Positions 27,927-37,019 of a stretch of DNA of 64,000 bases are shown here, one piece after another. The DNA comes from Pycnococcus provasolii (lineage: Eukaryota > Chlorophyta > Pseudoscourfieldiophyceae > Pseudoscourfieldiales). The position numbers and the translations under genes are program-made. The stretch spans positions 186,001 through 250,000 of the forward strand of contig CP150584.1 of the NCBI GenBank assembly GCA_049487715.1, given 5' to 3'. The notes beneath the pieces were generated by a model that saw nothing but the letters and a program-made list of their open reading frames with translations, was not told where the DNA came from and ran no database searches. Position 1 is the stretch's first letter. Each line of letters opens with the position of its first letter.

Positions 27927-30900
27927 ATGCCGCTGAACACTCCTTCTCCCTCTCCTTCTCCGGCTCCGGCTCCGGCTCCTTCTCCTTCTCCTTCTCTTGA
28001 GCTTGAGGCTCGTCATAGGAGGCTCGTCAGCGTCGGCACGGCGTTAACACACGGATCCGTCTGTAGGGGGACGGCTGCCTTGTCGTCGACGGCGTCACCG
28101 GCGTCGGACGACAGGGCCAGGGGCGGTCAAACGAACTTCATGACGCGGGCGGATATACTCGCGCACATGAGAACAGGCGCACCAACCTCCGGTGCCCGTT
28201 CGGTCGTCAGGTCCGCTCTCAAAGCCACGGGAAATCTAACGCACGCAAACGCGACGCAGGCGGCACACAAAGCTGCTGCTGAACAAGATGCGGCGGCGGA
28301 TACAAACGGTGTGACGTTTGCTGACGTCGCGGAAATGGCGCTAGAAAGGGCAACAGGAGGAAGCCTTGACTTGCCTGCAACAACGACAGGCCGGCAACGC
28401 AGCAGAAGCAGGGCGGCATACGACGACGACGACGACGACGGCGACGACGAGCTCAGCTTCTACGACGTTGTCATGCTGGCAATGGAGCGCGCCGGTATGA
28501 AACGCCGCCGCGGCAACGCCGACACACACATTCCAAACCAGGCGGAAGCTCTCGAGGCGCTGTACGCCTTTGAAAATAACCTCGCAAACGCGTGGGAAGA
28601 CGCCGCAACGCAGAGGCTTATGCTACTCGAGGCAAAACTTCAACACGAACGACAGCTTGTACGCCTCGCGGAGGCCGAAAGACACTGGGCACTTACTCGT
28701 TTGCGCAGGTGCACGCATGTTTGGCGCGATCATATCGTCAATCATAACGCGTGGCGCGAACAGAGAGTTGGGGCTGCGCGCACCGCTAGGCGCAAGCTCG
28801 CGTGGATGCGACTTAAATGTGCGTGCGCCGCATCGAAACGTGCGTGCTCACTTGCGCCGTTGGTTGTTGCTTGGAGGCGTGTACGTGCCGCTATTCATAA
28901 CGCGAAAAACTTACGCATCGTGTACGACCATGCAAACGCGATGGCCAGATATCACCGTGCGTCTCGCAGTCTCGTCGCGTGGTTTCTCGCAGCTGCGCAC
29001 GAGCGAATCGAAAAGCCGCGGAGACGCGCATGCGCGGAGCTTGCTTCAAGATGCGTGCTGACGCGTCTTCGAATTCGGCTGCATGTATGGTGCAGAAAGG
29101 CTCAGAGGAACGCTGCCGCACGCTTCGCAAGAGAACGCGCGACGATGCACTACTGTCGAAGAGCATCGCGCGTGGCGATGTTTGCATGGCAACAACAAGC
29201 ATCATACGCGCAAAGAAGAAGGCTTCTCAACAGTACCGCGAGAGCGCACTTCTTTGCCGTCGCATGCGCTCAGGTGCTGACGACGTGGCCACATGCCGTT
29301 ACGTCGAGGTTGAAATGTCGCGCAAATCGGGGCAAGGCTCAGCGCCACTTCCGAACCAAATTCCTCCGAGCCGTGCTGGCTGAGTGGCTTGTTCACGTGT
29401 GTTTGGCGTACGATCGAAAGCGAGAGGAGATGCGAGCGAACGCGCACAGGAGGAACGTGCTTCGGAAGTACGCGTTGCAAGCCTGGAGCTTGAGCGCCGC
29501 GGCGTCGGCATCTATCGCGTCACTACAAATCGATGCTCAACGCACCTTTCGCGTGAACAGACTTCGCGTCACCGCGCGAGCATGGAAAACTGCCACGTCA
29601 ATCAAGGCGCGCGCCAATGTTGCGATGACAAAGGCAACCCGTCTCTTCGTGGCGAAAAGGCGTTGGGCCGCTATCCTTGAGTGGAGTGATCAGGCTTCGC
29701 AGATGCGTTGTCGACGCGAGCTGCACGGTATTGCCGTTACGCATGCAAGACGTGTGCGTATTCACTCTGTGTTCCTGCACTGGCAAGCTCGTACTATTCT
29801 TCTCAGCCTTCAAGCGCGGCGCTACGAAAGTGCTGTAGCACATTCACGTGCACGCACAATATTTCGCATTGTGCAAGCGTGGCTCAACGCAGCAAGCTAC
29901 AGCGTGCATGCACGTCGCAACATGCAACAGGCTCGCATGCACCGCGAGAACGTCGTGCTTCGGCTTGTGGTGGTGCACTGGACAAGCACCGCGTCGTTGC
30001 GTGCACGTCGTACGGCTGCACAGAATGCGCTTATGAGAGCAGATTATCGAGGTTGTGCGCGAAAAATGCTCACGGCTTGGTGTGGAGATGCGGCAGTTCG
30101 TGGTCGTGCCCAGGCAGCCGCCGCGCTAGGCGACGTATGCAGGCAGCGCCGCAGCGTATTTCGTTGGCGCAAGTGCTGTGTCTTGAGTAGGAGACGACGA
30201 ATAGCCCGTGAACACTTTGCCATTACGCTAACCCGACGTGTCCTCGCAGGGTGGGATGAAAGGTGCAATTGGGCCGCGAGGCGACGCGAGGCTTTACGGG
30301 GTGGACGATTGATGCATAAGGCGCGTTCACTTCGAGCTTGGATTGAGGCGTTGCTCAACCGACAAGCACTTGCACAGCGTCGTGGCGTAGCGACTCGTTA
30401 CTATCGCAATCGTCTCTGCAGCGATTCACTCGACACATGGAATGCCGCGCGGCAGCATGCTGCTAGGCTGAAGAGGCTCATGCGCAGATTCAGGCGACAT
30501 ATCCTTCGCCGCTCACTCCATGCTTGGCATGGTGCAGTTCTGCTCCAAGCTGCACGTCGGCACTTCGTTGTTGAACAGTCGGAGCGCATTCGCGTTTACG
30601 CAAAGCGTCGAATGCTCCGTCTCTGGAGGCGAATCTCACGTCTGCGCACGCTAACGTCTATTTCCGGGGCGATTTACAGGCAGTCGCTACTTTCGCGCAC
30701 CATTGACGCATTCTTTCTCTGCATTTCTAGAAAACGGAGGATGCGGAAATGTGAGCGAATTGTCTTGCGTGCGGTGCGGCGCGTGCACGGTCGGCTGTGT
30801 CGGCGTGCAATCGCCGCATGGCATTCGTACATGAGACAGCGTAACAGCCTGCGCAACCGGCTTCGTGGATGGTACCTTATTAACGCCGCATGGGAAACGT

Positions 30901-31196
30901 GGATCAAGATGTGGTCGGAGTCAACCATTGCAGCTTGCGTACATGATCGCCTGCTCCGTCTTCGTGCACAACAGACTTGTGTTGCATGGCGCGTCATTAC
31001 GGACCTACGAATGCGCTTCGCGGTTGTGCGATGGAAGCATCTCTACCGCCACATGCACTTAGCTCTGCTACGATGGTATCGGGCATGCCTGCGACATAGC
31101 ATGTTGCCGTCCGCGCGGCACCGTTTGCTAAGGGAGTCGTTCGATCTTTGGATTGTGGCAGTTGCGTGTTCTAAAGAATCTTTGTTAATCCTGTAA
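27927..31196 (+). CDS. Sfi1-like centrin-binding repeat protein
   Basis: 1089 residues from an ATG. A Pro/Ser-rich start and about 250 residues containing an acidic Asp run are followed by some 800 residues of continuous alpha-helical repeats. Each has a tryptophan in an A-x3-L-x2-W-x8-R frame (for example LVVAWRRVR, LRLVVVHW, MLTAWCGDA, SLRAWIEALL, TLRVWCRKA-like variants). Composition is extreme in Ala, Arg and Trp with very few acidic residues. This matches the Sfi1 repeat, in which each 23-35-residue helix binds one centrin at the centriole, basal body or spindle pole. More than twenty such tryptophan helices can be counted, a long fibre by family standards. The gene is a single exon. The family call rests on repeat pattern only. 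Confidence 0.75.
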   Translation: MPLNTPSPSPSPAPAPAPSPSPSLELEARHRRLVSVGTALTHGSVCRGTAALSSTASPASDDRARGGQTNFMTRADILAHMRTGAPTSGARSVVRSALKATGNLTHANATQAAHKAAAEQDAAADTNGVTFADVAEMALERATGGSLDLPATTTGRQRSRSRAAYDDDDDDGDDELSFYDVVMLAMERAGMKRRRGNADTHIPNQAEALEALYAFENNLANAWEDAATQRLMLLEAKLQHERQLVRLAEAERHWALTRLRRCTHVWRDHIVNHNAWREQRVGAARTARRKLAWMRLKCACAASKRACSLAPLVVAWRRVRAAIHNAKNLRIVYDHANAMARYHRASRSLVAWFLAAAHERIEKPRRRACAELASRCVLTRLRIRLHVWCRKAQRNAAARFARERATMHYCRRASRVAMFAWQQQASYAQRRRLLNSTARAHFFAVACAQVLTTWPHAVTSRLKCRANRGKAQRHFRTKFLRAVLAEWLVHVCLAYDRKREEMRANAHRRNVLRKYALQAWSLSAAASASIASLQIDAQRTFRVNRLRVTARAWKTATSIKARANVAMTKATRLFVAKRRWAAILEWSDQASQMRCRRELHGIAVTHARRVRIHSVFLHWQARTILLSLQARRYESAVAHSRARTIFRIVQAWLNAASYSVHARRNMQQARMHRENVVLRLVVVHWTSTASLRARRTAAQNALMRADYRGCARKMLTAWCGDAAVRGRAQAAAALGDVCRQRRSVFRWRKCCVLSRRRRIAREHFAITLTRRVLAGWDERCNWAARRREALRGGRLMHKARSLRAWIEALLNRQALAQRRGVATRYYRNRLCSDSLDTWNAARQHAARLKRLMRRFRRHILRRSLHAWHGAVLLQAARRHFVVEQSERIRVYAKRRMLRLWRRISRLRTLTSISGAIYRQSLLSRTIDAFFLCISRKRRMRKCERIVLRAVRRVHGRLCRRAIAAWHSYMRQRNSLRNRLRGWYLINAAWETWIKMWSESTIAACVHDRLLRLRAQQTCVAWRVITDLRMRFAVVRWKHLYRHMHLALLRWYRACLRHSMLPSARHRLLRESFDLWIVAVACSKESLLIL

Positions 31197-31304
31197 TTTA
31201 AGTGTACTTTACAGACAACTATCTTGAACTCATTTTAAAAACAAATGTTTGATGAAAATCGCAACATGTTACAAGCAAAATGTTTATTCGTATTCTGGTC
31301 TTCG

Positions 31305-32681
31305 CTACCACGTCTCGAAGTAGACGCACGATTCCGGGCTGACTACCCCGCCAGGACGGCACTCGTCAAAGACGGGGCAGACGCCGCACGGCGTGCTCGT
31401 GAATGCCGACGTGGCTGGAAGCTGGTATCTATTCATTCTGTACACCACGTTGCGCTCCTCGTCAGCGATGTTCGTACGCACCAACTCCGCCACCTCCTGC
31501 ACTCGTTTTTCGTCATTCCAATCGCACCGACATGTTGGACGAATCGGCTTCAGGCGTGCCTTGCTCGTTGGGTTGCCTCCAGACCTCTGCTGGTCCGCAA
31601 TCTTGTACGCGTCGCCAATTTCGTCATCTAAAATCGACTCCACCGTGCAGTCATAAAGGAGCGTGTGGCAAATGTGCATGACGTCTTCCGGGCCAAACTT
31701 CACATCCTGAACCACCTCGCTTTGCTCGAGGAACATGAAGACGTCTATGATGCTCGCCTCGCCTTGCAGCTCAATGAAGTGCTTGAGCACGGTTCGAAGG
31801 CACGAAATCAGCTCCGCGTCGAGTTTCGGAATTCCAGATTCATCATTGGTGTACCACGGCCCGCCCGTGACGTCGCGACTTGGTTCGGTGTGAAACATCA
31901 TGTACACCTTGCGGTTACGACTCTGCATCGTCTTGACGCACTTGACGATGCGCCTTGTTACAAGCGTCTTGAGCGCCTTGGTAACGGCGCCTTGGGTCAG
32001 CCCGCTCTTTGTTTTGATGTCTTTGCTCCAAATTCCCAAGTTCGTCGCCTCTTGGATGAGCTGCAAGACGAGCCTCTCCTCGCTTCCTAGTCCCTGCAGT
32101 TTCAGTGCTTCGTCAGGCGCCTGCTCTTTGTAGACGAGCGCGCCGCTTTCCGGGTGCTGGAAGACGGAGAGTCTGTGGTTGGCTAGGAGCGAGTTGAGCG
32201 CCCGCGCGCGGTCCTCGAGCGAGATGGCGGTGCCGAATTCCGCCTGGAGTGTGTGGTCCATGAGTCCCTGCGGGTGTTTCCTGCACAAGAGCAGAATAGC
32301 TTCTTCCGGGTTGGTTTTCGCCAATAACGACTGCGCCATCGCCTTGGAGATTTGCTGCAAGGTTCGATCAGACGATTTCGGACGACCTTGCAAGGTTCCC
32401 GAACCTTTTCCTCCACGAACGCTACCGAATTGAGGACCATCATCGCCGCCGCCCGCACCAGCTCCGTTCGCGTACTCATTCGGACTACCAGTACCACCAC
32501 TGCCAGTCCCCAATAAATTCTTAGCCGCGTGCGCTTGTAGAGCCTTCACCGCCAGAGATGCGACAGCCGCCGCCCTTCCTTCTTTGCGTACGCCACCGGT
32601 AGCACGCAAAGCCGCGTGCTTGACAGAGGCTTTTCCTAAACCAGGACCGCCGTGGTGGGACGCGCCACCACCTCCGGACAT
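31305..32681 (-). CDS. RPC6: RNA polymerase III subunit RPC6 (RPC34/POLR3F)
   Basis: 458 residues from the ATG at 32681. It is a subunit of the Pol III RPC3-RPC6-RPC7 initiation subcomplex, needed for promoter opening at tRNA and 5S genes. After a Gly-rich N-terminus, tandem winged-helix domains occupy about residues 115-300 (IWSKDIKTKSGLTQGAVTKA, LKTLVTRRIVKCVKTMQSRN, RKVYMMF). The C-terminal motif CGVCPVFDECRPGG plus a later Cys (SPESCVYF) matches the cysteine cluster that carries the 4Fe-4S centre in RPC6 homologues. Length and order agree with the family (about 320-400 residues plus the N-terminal extension). It converges with the Sfi1-like gene. Confidence 0.93.
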   Translation of the reverse strand: MSGGGGASHHGGPGLGKASVKHAALRATGGVRKEGRAAAVASLAVKALQAHAAKNLLGTGSGGTGSPNEYANGAGAGGGDDGPQFGSVRGGKGSGTLQGRPKSSDRTLQQISKAMAQSLLAKTNPEEAILLLCRKHPQGLMDHTLQAEFGTAISLEDRARALNSLLANHRLSVFQHPESGALVYKEQAPDEALKLQGLGSEERLVLQLIQEATNLGIWSKDIKTKSGLTQGAVTKALKTLVTRRIVKCVKTMQSRNRKVYMMFHTEPSRDVTGGPWYTNDESGIPKLDAELISCLRTVLKHFIELQGEASIIDVFMFLEQSEVVQDVKFGPEDVMHICHTLLYDCTVESILDDEIGDAYKIADQQRSGGNPTSKARLKPIRPTCRCDWNDEKRVQEVAELVRTNIADEERNVVYRMNRYQLPATSAFTSTPCGVCPVFDECRPGGVVSPESCVYFETW

Positions 32682-32749
32682 TATGACGAAGAATGAAGAG
32701 TGAAGAGTGAACAACGAACCATGGCGGCGGAGGTGGAACCCAAGAAACC

Positions 32750-32830
32750 CCGAACCCCTAACCCCTAACCCCTAACCCCGATCCCCTAACCCCTAGTTCC
32801 CGATCCCCTAACCCCTAACCCCTAATCTCT
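32750..32830. repeat. Telomere-like CCCCTAA array
   Basis: Multiple CCCCTAA units, some broken by CCCCGAT, lie about 70-150 bp upstream of the RPC6 start (G-rich on the RPC6 coding strand). Confidence 0.9.
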
Positions 32831-32937
32831 TGTGTTCCTTTTTTGAAACCCCTAACCTTTACTTCTTTGCTTGTGCCTTCATCCTGCGCTCCTCATTATT
32901 ATCGTAGCTCCTGCTATCGTACCCGGGTAGTGCTGGG

Positions 32938-32962
32938 GGGTTAGGGTTAGGGTTAGGGTTAC
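32938..32962. repeat. Telomere-like TTAGGG array, opposite orientation
   Basis: GGGTTAGGGTTAGGGTTAGG lies about 175 bp upstream of the proline-rich glycoprotein start, G-rich on that gene's coding strand. Together with the array at 32750 it makes a back-to-back pair in one divergent promoter. Confidence 0.9.
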
Positions 32963-33132
32963 CTTCTGGTGATGAGGCGAAAGCATCCCGGTCTCCGGGG
33001 TGCGATCTTCCTTTTAGCCGCGCCAACCTACCTCGTCATTATTCCTTGGGCGATCGATCACGCTCGATATGAGAGTCTCCTACCTTAAGAAGCCTTGACC
33101 AGTGTGTTTCTTTGCCCTTTGTTTGCTTAAGT

Positions 33133-35448
33133 ATGCCTCGCTCAACGTCTGTGTCGTCGTCGGCGGCGTCGTCGTCTCGTGCGTCGTCCTTGTGGCCGTC
33201 CGTGTTGATTGCCTCGATATTGGCGCTCGTTTCTAGTCTGGGACTCCTTGCCATCAGCAGCATCGATGGGGCCGAACGACTCACCTCAATAGGCGCGGCT
33301 TCTTCTTCTTCGCGCATGCGGGGATCTGTTGGCATGTTCGGACGACATGTTTCTTCTCGCCGGCCGACGTTGAAAAACGAGACTGCAGATAGCTTGAAAA
33401 GGAGGAGTGTCGTCAACACGCTCGACGACGACGCGCCTCCTGACCCGCTCAGGTACGCGGAAAGCGAATACAACGCGCCGCCCGTGCCGCCGTTCGTGCC
33501 ACCACCACCACCTCCACTCATGCCCATACCCCCGCCGCCGCCATCACCGCCGGCACCGCCGTCGCCGCCAACGCCACCACCGCCAACGCCACCGCCTCCA
33601 CCGCCAAGGCCGTACTGGCCGGCACGGCCGAACGCTCCCCCGCCGGGTGTGAAGCCGTCACCGCCAAACTACCCCGAGCTCGTGTACCAGAACCTACACG
33701 GCGAGGCGAACGCACAAAATCGAGGGTACGTGAATCTCCCGCAGAAACCAACGGAAGAGGAAGCTAAGGAAAGCAAGCGCCACGTCGACGGCGTGAGCGA
33801 ATACCTCGTGGATTCGAGACGCCCCTTCCACGCCGTGACGGTTCACTCGCCGCCCCCTCCTCCGCCGCCGCCACCGCCGCCGCTTCCAAAGTCGCCATGG
33901 CCACCTGTCCCGCCGTACTCACCCCGCCCGCCAAGACCACCACCGCCATTCCCGCCTCCGGGGAGGTACCGCGTCGTGTGGTCAGACTCGCCTGATACGC
34001 CGCCCGTTCCGTCGCGGCCGCCACCGCCGAGCCCGGATGCTCCATTCCCACCACCACCGCCAAGCCCACCACCTCCTCTGCCATCCCCACCGCCGCCAAT
34101 TTCGAGCCCGCCGCCGAGCCCGCAGCCTCCAAACTATCCCGTATTCGAGTACGGCAAGCCGATGAATCGGGTGTCGAAACACAACAGGACGGTCGCCTCG
34201 CTGTCGAGTCGTGTGTACTCGCCGCCGCCGCCGCTACCTCCGCCGCCATTCCCGCCGCCACCGTATCCACCACCACCTAGTCCACCCCCTGAGCCGGACT
34301 ATCAAGGCGAGCATGTTCGGCTTCTGCCGCCGCCACCGCGCGACAAGAGCGTGGAAAAGTACAAGGCAAATGAGCACGATCCGGAAAAGTACATTGATTG
34401 CCGTCGCTGCTTTACGGACTTCTGCAAGACGATCTGCACGTATCCCCCGCCCAGTCCTGCGGAGCCACCAAGGCCGCCCGAGGCGCCGAGGGCTCCGCCA
34501 AAGCCGCCGCCGCCATCAGATTGGGAAAGCCCGCCTCCGTCGCCTCCACCTCCGCCAGTGCCACCACCCTCACTTCCTCCTGGCTGGCACAATGGATCCA
34601 TGGTTGAATTTCGCGCAAGAAAGAAGGTGCCGGCGCGCACGGAGTGGGTTTTCTTCGACGAAGATCGAATCGCGCGTGCAGTCTCGCTGCTCAAGTCCGC
34701 TGCGGCACGGGGCACAAGCGAGGACACAGCGGCGGTATTCCTTCGCTCGGAGGGCCTCACGCGCGACGAGATTTCGGAGGCTGTGGTTCGCGCGCGGGGA
34801 TTTTCACCGCCGCCACCAGACCCTCGAAAACGCAGCCGTGGTGCACAAGCGCTTCGTGGCATTCCGGATCCGCCGCCATACACGTATCCAGAACACCTGC
34901 TAAGCCCGCCGCCGCCGAGTCCACCTCTGTACCGCCGCGATCTGCCCCCACAAGCACCGCATTTGACTCTTGACCCCGATGCACATGAAGAGAAAAAAGA
35001 TGAAGAGGATCCCATAGACGAAGATCACGTGACGAAGCGACTTGAGCAGTTGATCAAAGATCCCAAAGCTGATGTGACTGACGAGGAGTACGATGAGATC
35101 AAGCGGGAGCACGATGAACGGACCAAGGATGTTCGCGAGCAATTGAAGAAAGATCAGAAGAAGAAGATCAAAAACTGGAAGAAAAAGAAGCAAAAAGTTG
35201 GGAAGGTGAAGGCTGGTGCCGTGCCATTGAAAGTGGACAAGGAGTACGACTTGAAGCTGAACAAGGAGAAGGCGCGTTTCCACCTGATCAACAAGCTCGA
35301 GGGACAGGCGCAGAGGATCTTCGATGATAAGATGAGTGGTCACCTGCCAACGCGAATGGTGAATCAGCAAGCGGCTGAAAAGCTCGCGCGTCGAGAAAAC
35401 GCCGCAAACGAAGCGCCACGCAGCGTGGCTGGCGTACGGCAAGGTTGA
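33133..35448 (+). CDS. Proline-rich (hydroxyproline-rich-type) cell-surface glycoprotein
   Basis: 771 residues from the ATG at 33133. A Ser-rich start leads to a membrane or signal-anchor helix (about residues 18-38, VLIASILALVSSLGLLAI). Several long blocks of PPPPPP, PPSP and SPPPP then alternate with charged segments (about residues 110-600), as in chlorophyte wall glycoproteins and pherophorin linkers. One segment has C-x2-C-x5-C-x3-C (DCRRCFTDFCKTIC). The last 170 residues are very different: Lys/Glu-rich, predicted coiled coil (about 640-740). Prolines in such motifs are usually hydroxylated and arabinosylated in green algae. A wall or extracellular-matrix role is inferred. No pherophorin head domain is visible. 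Confidence 0.8.
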   Translation: MPRSTSVSSSAASSSRASSLWPSVLIASILALVSSLGLLAISSIDGAERLTSIGAASSSSRMRGSVGMFGRHVSSRRPTLKNETADSLKRRSVVNTLDDDAPPDPLRYAESEYNAPPVPPFVPPPPPPLMPIPPPPPSPPAPPSPPTPPPPTPPPPPPRPYWPARPNAPPPGVKPSPPNYPELVYQNLHGEANAQNRGYVNLPQKPTEEEAKESKRHVDGVSEYLVDSRRPFHAVTVHSPPPPPPPPPPPLPKSPWPPVPPYSPRPPRPPPPFPPPGRYRVVWSDSPDTPPVPSRPPPPSPDAPFPPPPPSPPPPLPSPPPPISSPPPSPQPPNYPVFEYGKPMNRVSKHNRTVASLSSRVYSPPPPLPPPPFPPPPYPPPPSPPPEPDYQGEHVRLLPPPPRDKSVEKYKANEHDPEKYIDCRRCFTDFCKTICTYPPPSPAEPPRPPEAPRAPPKPPPPSDWESPPPSPPPPPVPPPSLPPGWHNGSMVEFRARKKVPARTEWVFFDEDRIARAVSLLKSAAARGTSEDTAAVFLRSEGLTRDEISEAVVRARGFSPPPPDPRKRSRGAQALRGIPDPPPYTYPEHLLSPPPPSPPLYRRDLPPQAPHLTLDPDAHEEKKDEEDPIDEDHVTKRLEQLIKDPKADVTDEEYDEIKREHDERTKDVREQLKKDQKKKIKNWKKKKQKVGKVKAGAVPLKVDKEYDLKLNKEKARFHLINKLEGQAQRIFDDKMSGHLPTRMVNQQAAEKLARRENAANEAPRSVAGVRQG

Positions 35449-35685
35449 GGTTATAAAATACATTAATTACATTGGTTTTTTGATAAATGGCGACGACAAC
35501 AACAACGACATCAAGCGCGAGGGGAGCTCTCACGCCGGACGCCAGCGAACGTCGGCCTAAAGTAGCTTCGAAATCAGCGCCATGTAAAAAAAACGCTTTT
35601 GCTGATTGGCGCCGCTGAAAGTGATTGGTGTGATTGGACGGCCGATGGACAAAGTAAAGTACACTCCATTACTGAATGAGGGATC

Positions 35686-36720
35686 TCAGATTGCGACCGG
35701 CTCGCCGGTGTACGGCTTGCTACGAACACCGTCGATTCCCTTACCATCGCGTAGGTCGCGGCACACGTACACGTGGCAGGGCGGGCTTTCGCCGTTTCCG
35801 ACCATGTGCAGAGGATCGCACGCAAGCATGGCTGCTTGTGCGTCTGTCTTCGGCGTGAGCTTGCTTGGCTCGCCACCGTCGGTTGCTCCAGCAGCACTCT
35901 CAGACACGCGCGGTTGAGGCGCCACCTCGCGGTGCGTGACGTACCACGGCCGTCCCCTGAAGATTGGCAAGATGCGCTCCTCTGGCGCGTGGCTAACAAC
36001 CACGAAGCACCCTCCAGGCCGCAGTATGCGCGCCACTTCGCTGATGTAGTTTTGTAGGAATGCGTCGCTCGTACACCTTTTATCGCACGCAATGGCGTCG
36101 AGGCACGCCTTGTCGAAAACGTTCTGCACGGAGTTGTCGTCCACCTTCTCCGCCATATCGGAGACGTCGAGGTACATCGCGCGCACGGATTTCTGTGCGC
36201 GTTTGCTTTCAGCCGCTATTTTTTTCTGATACTTGACGGCAAGTTCGTCTCGGTCGACGGCAAAAATAGGCGCTGCGAACCCCTCGTTTGCCAGTGCAAC
36301 TGGCACTTTCGAAAGTCCCGCCCCGCACACGAGCGTTCCTCCCTGCTTGATGAACGCGGCGTTGGCGAACGCCTTGATGTCGTCGTACGTGCATAGCCAC
36401 TCCTCCTCCTCTTCCAGCGAGCCATCCTCCTCTTCTCCAAGGCTAAGATTCTTTCGACGCAAGGACCAGAACCGGCGCGTGCTGTACGGCGAGACCCCTG
36501 GAGCACCGTCGTCGTCGTCGTCGTCGTCCTCATCATCATGTAACGGCTCGACGTAGAGTCCCGCCGCCCGCGACCACGAGCGGTAGTACGCGGACCAGTC
36601 GTGTTCGCAGCAGTTCATCGCGGACTTGGACGACGACGAGAGCGGCGGCGGGTGCGGCATGTCTTCGCTCACTAAAAGGGAAGGCGGCGCAGCGTGGGAC
36701 GAGCCGAAGTGCGACGCCAT
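35686..36720 (-). CDS. Class I SAM-dependent methyltransferase (METTL13/eEF1A-methyltransferase-like)
   Basis: 344 residues from an ATG. The N-terminal region has the family-type entry YYRSWSRAAGLY around an acidic Asp insert. Motif I is degenerate but recognisable (TLVCGAGLSKVPVALANEGF), the motif II acid is in FAVDRDELAV, DVSDM follows, and the signature VFDKACLDAIACD matches the DKG-x-LD-x2 motif of METTL10/12/13-type enzymes. A post-methyl strand (ILRPGGCFVVVSH) completes the Rossmann fold. These enzymes methylate lysines or the N-terminus of elongation factor 1A and similar proteins; the substrate here is not deducible. The asparagine/glutamine-rich catalytic motif of DNA methylases is absent. 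Two acidic low-complexity inserts (about residues 62-75 and 95-110) are encoded by trinucleotide tracts. Confidence 0.78.
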   Translation of the reverse strand: MASHFGSSHAAPPSLLVSEDMPHPPPLSSSSKSAMNCCEHDWSAYYRSWSRAAGLYVEPLHDDEDDDDDDDGAPGVSPYSTRRFWSLRRKNLSLGEEEDGSLEEEEEWLCTYDDIKAFANAAFIKQGGTLVCGAGLSKVPVALANEGFAAPIFAVDRDELAVKYQKKIAAESKRAQKSVRAMYLDVSDMAEKVDDNSVQNVFDKACLDAIACDKRCTSDAFLQNYISEVARILRPGGCFVVVSHAPEERILPIFRGRPWYVTHREVAPQPRVSESAAGATDGGEPSKLTPKTDAQAAMLACDPLHMVGNGESPPCHVYVCRDLRDGKGIDGVRSKPYTGEPVAI

Positions 36721-37019
36721 GGAACGGATGAGAAGAACCTTCGCGAAGAACGGAAATGGAAATGGGAAGAAAGAGAGAGAAGAGAGGACCCCGAACGATC
36801 CGGGGAAAACCGGCCCCTGGCAGCCTGGGGACCCAAGGAAAGGGGGCGATCAACAACGAAACAACGAATGCGAATGAGGTTCCTTTTCTGTATATGTACT
36901 TCTTAAATAAGGTTACAGGTACATGCATGTCGATCAACTACTGTAGAGTATTCTCTAAAAGGCCTTCTATCTCCATTATCATATCCTTCTTCGCAGGCAC
37001 AGAAGTTTGTCTATGTACG

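Noticed and set aside
32750-32962. True chromosome end
   Set aside because: Arrays are short, occur at many internal sites in both orientations and are flanked by genes on both sides.
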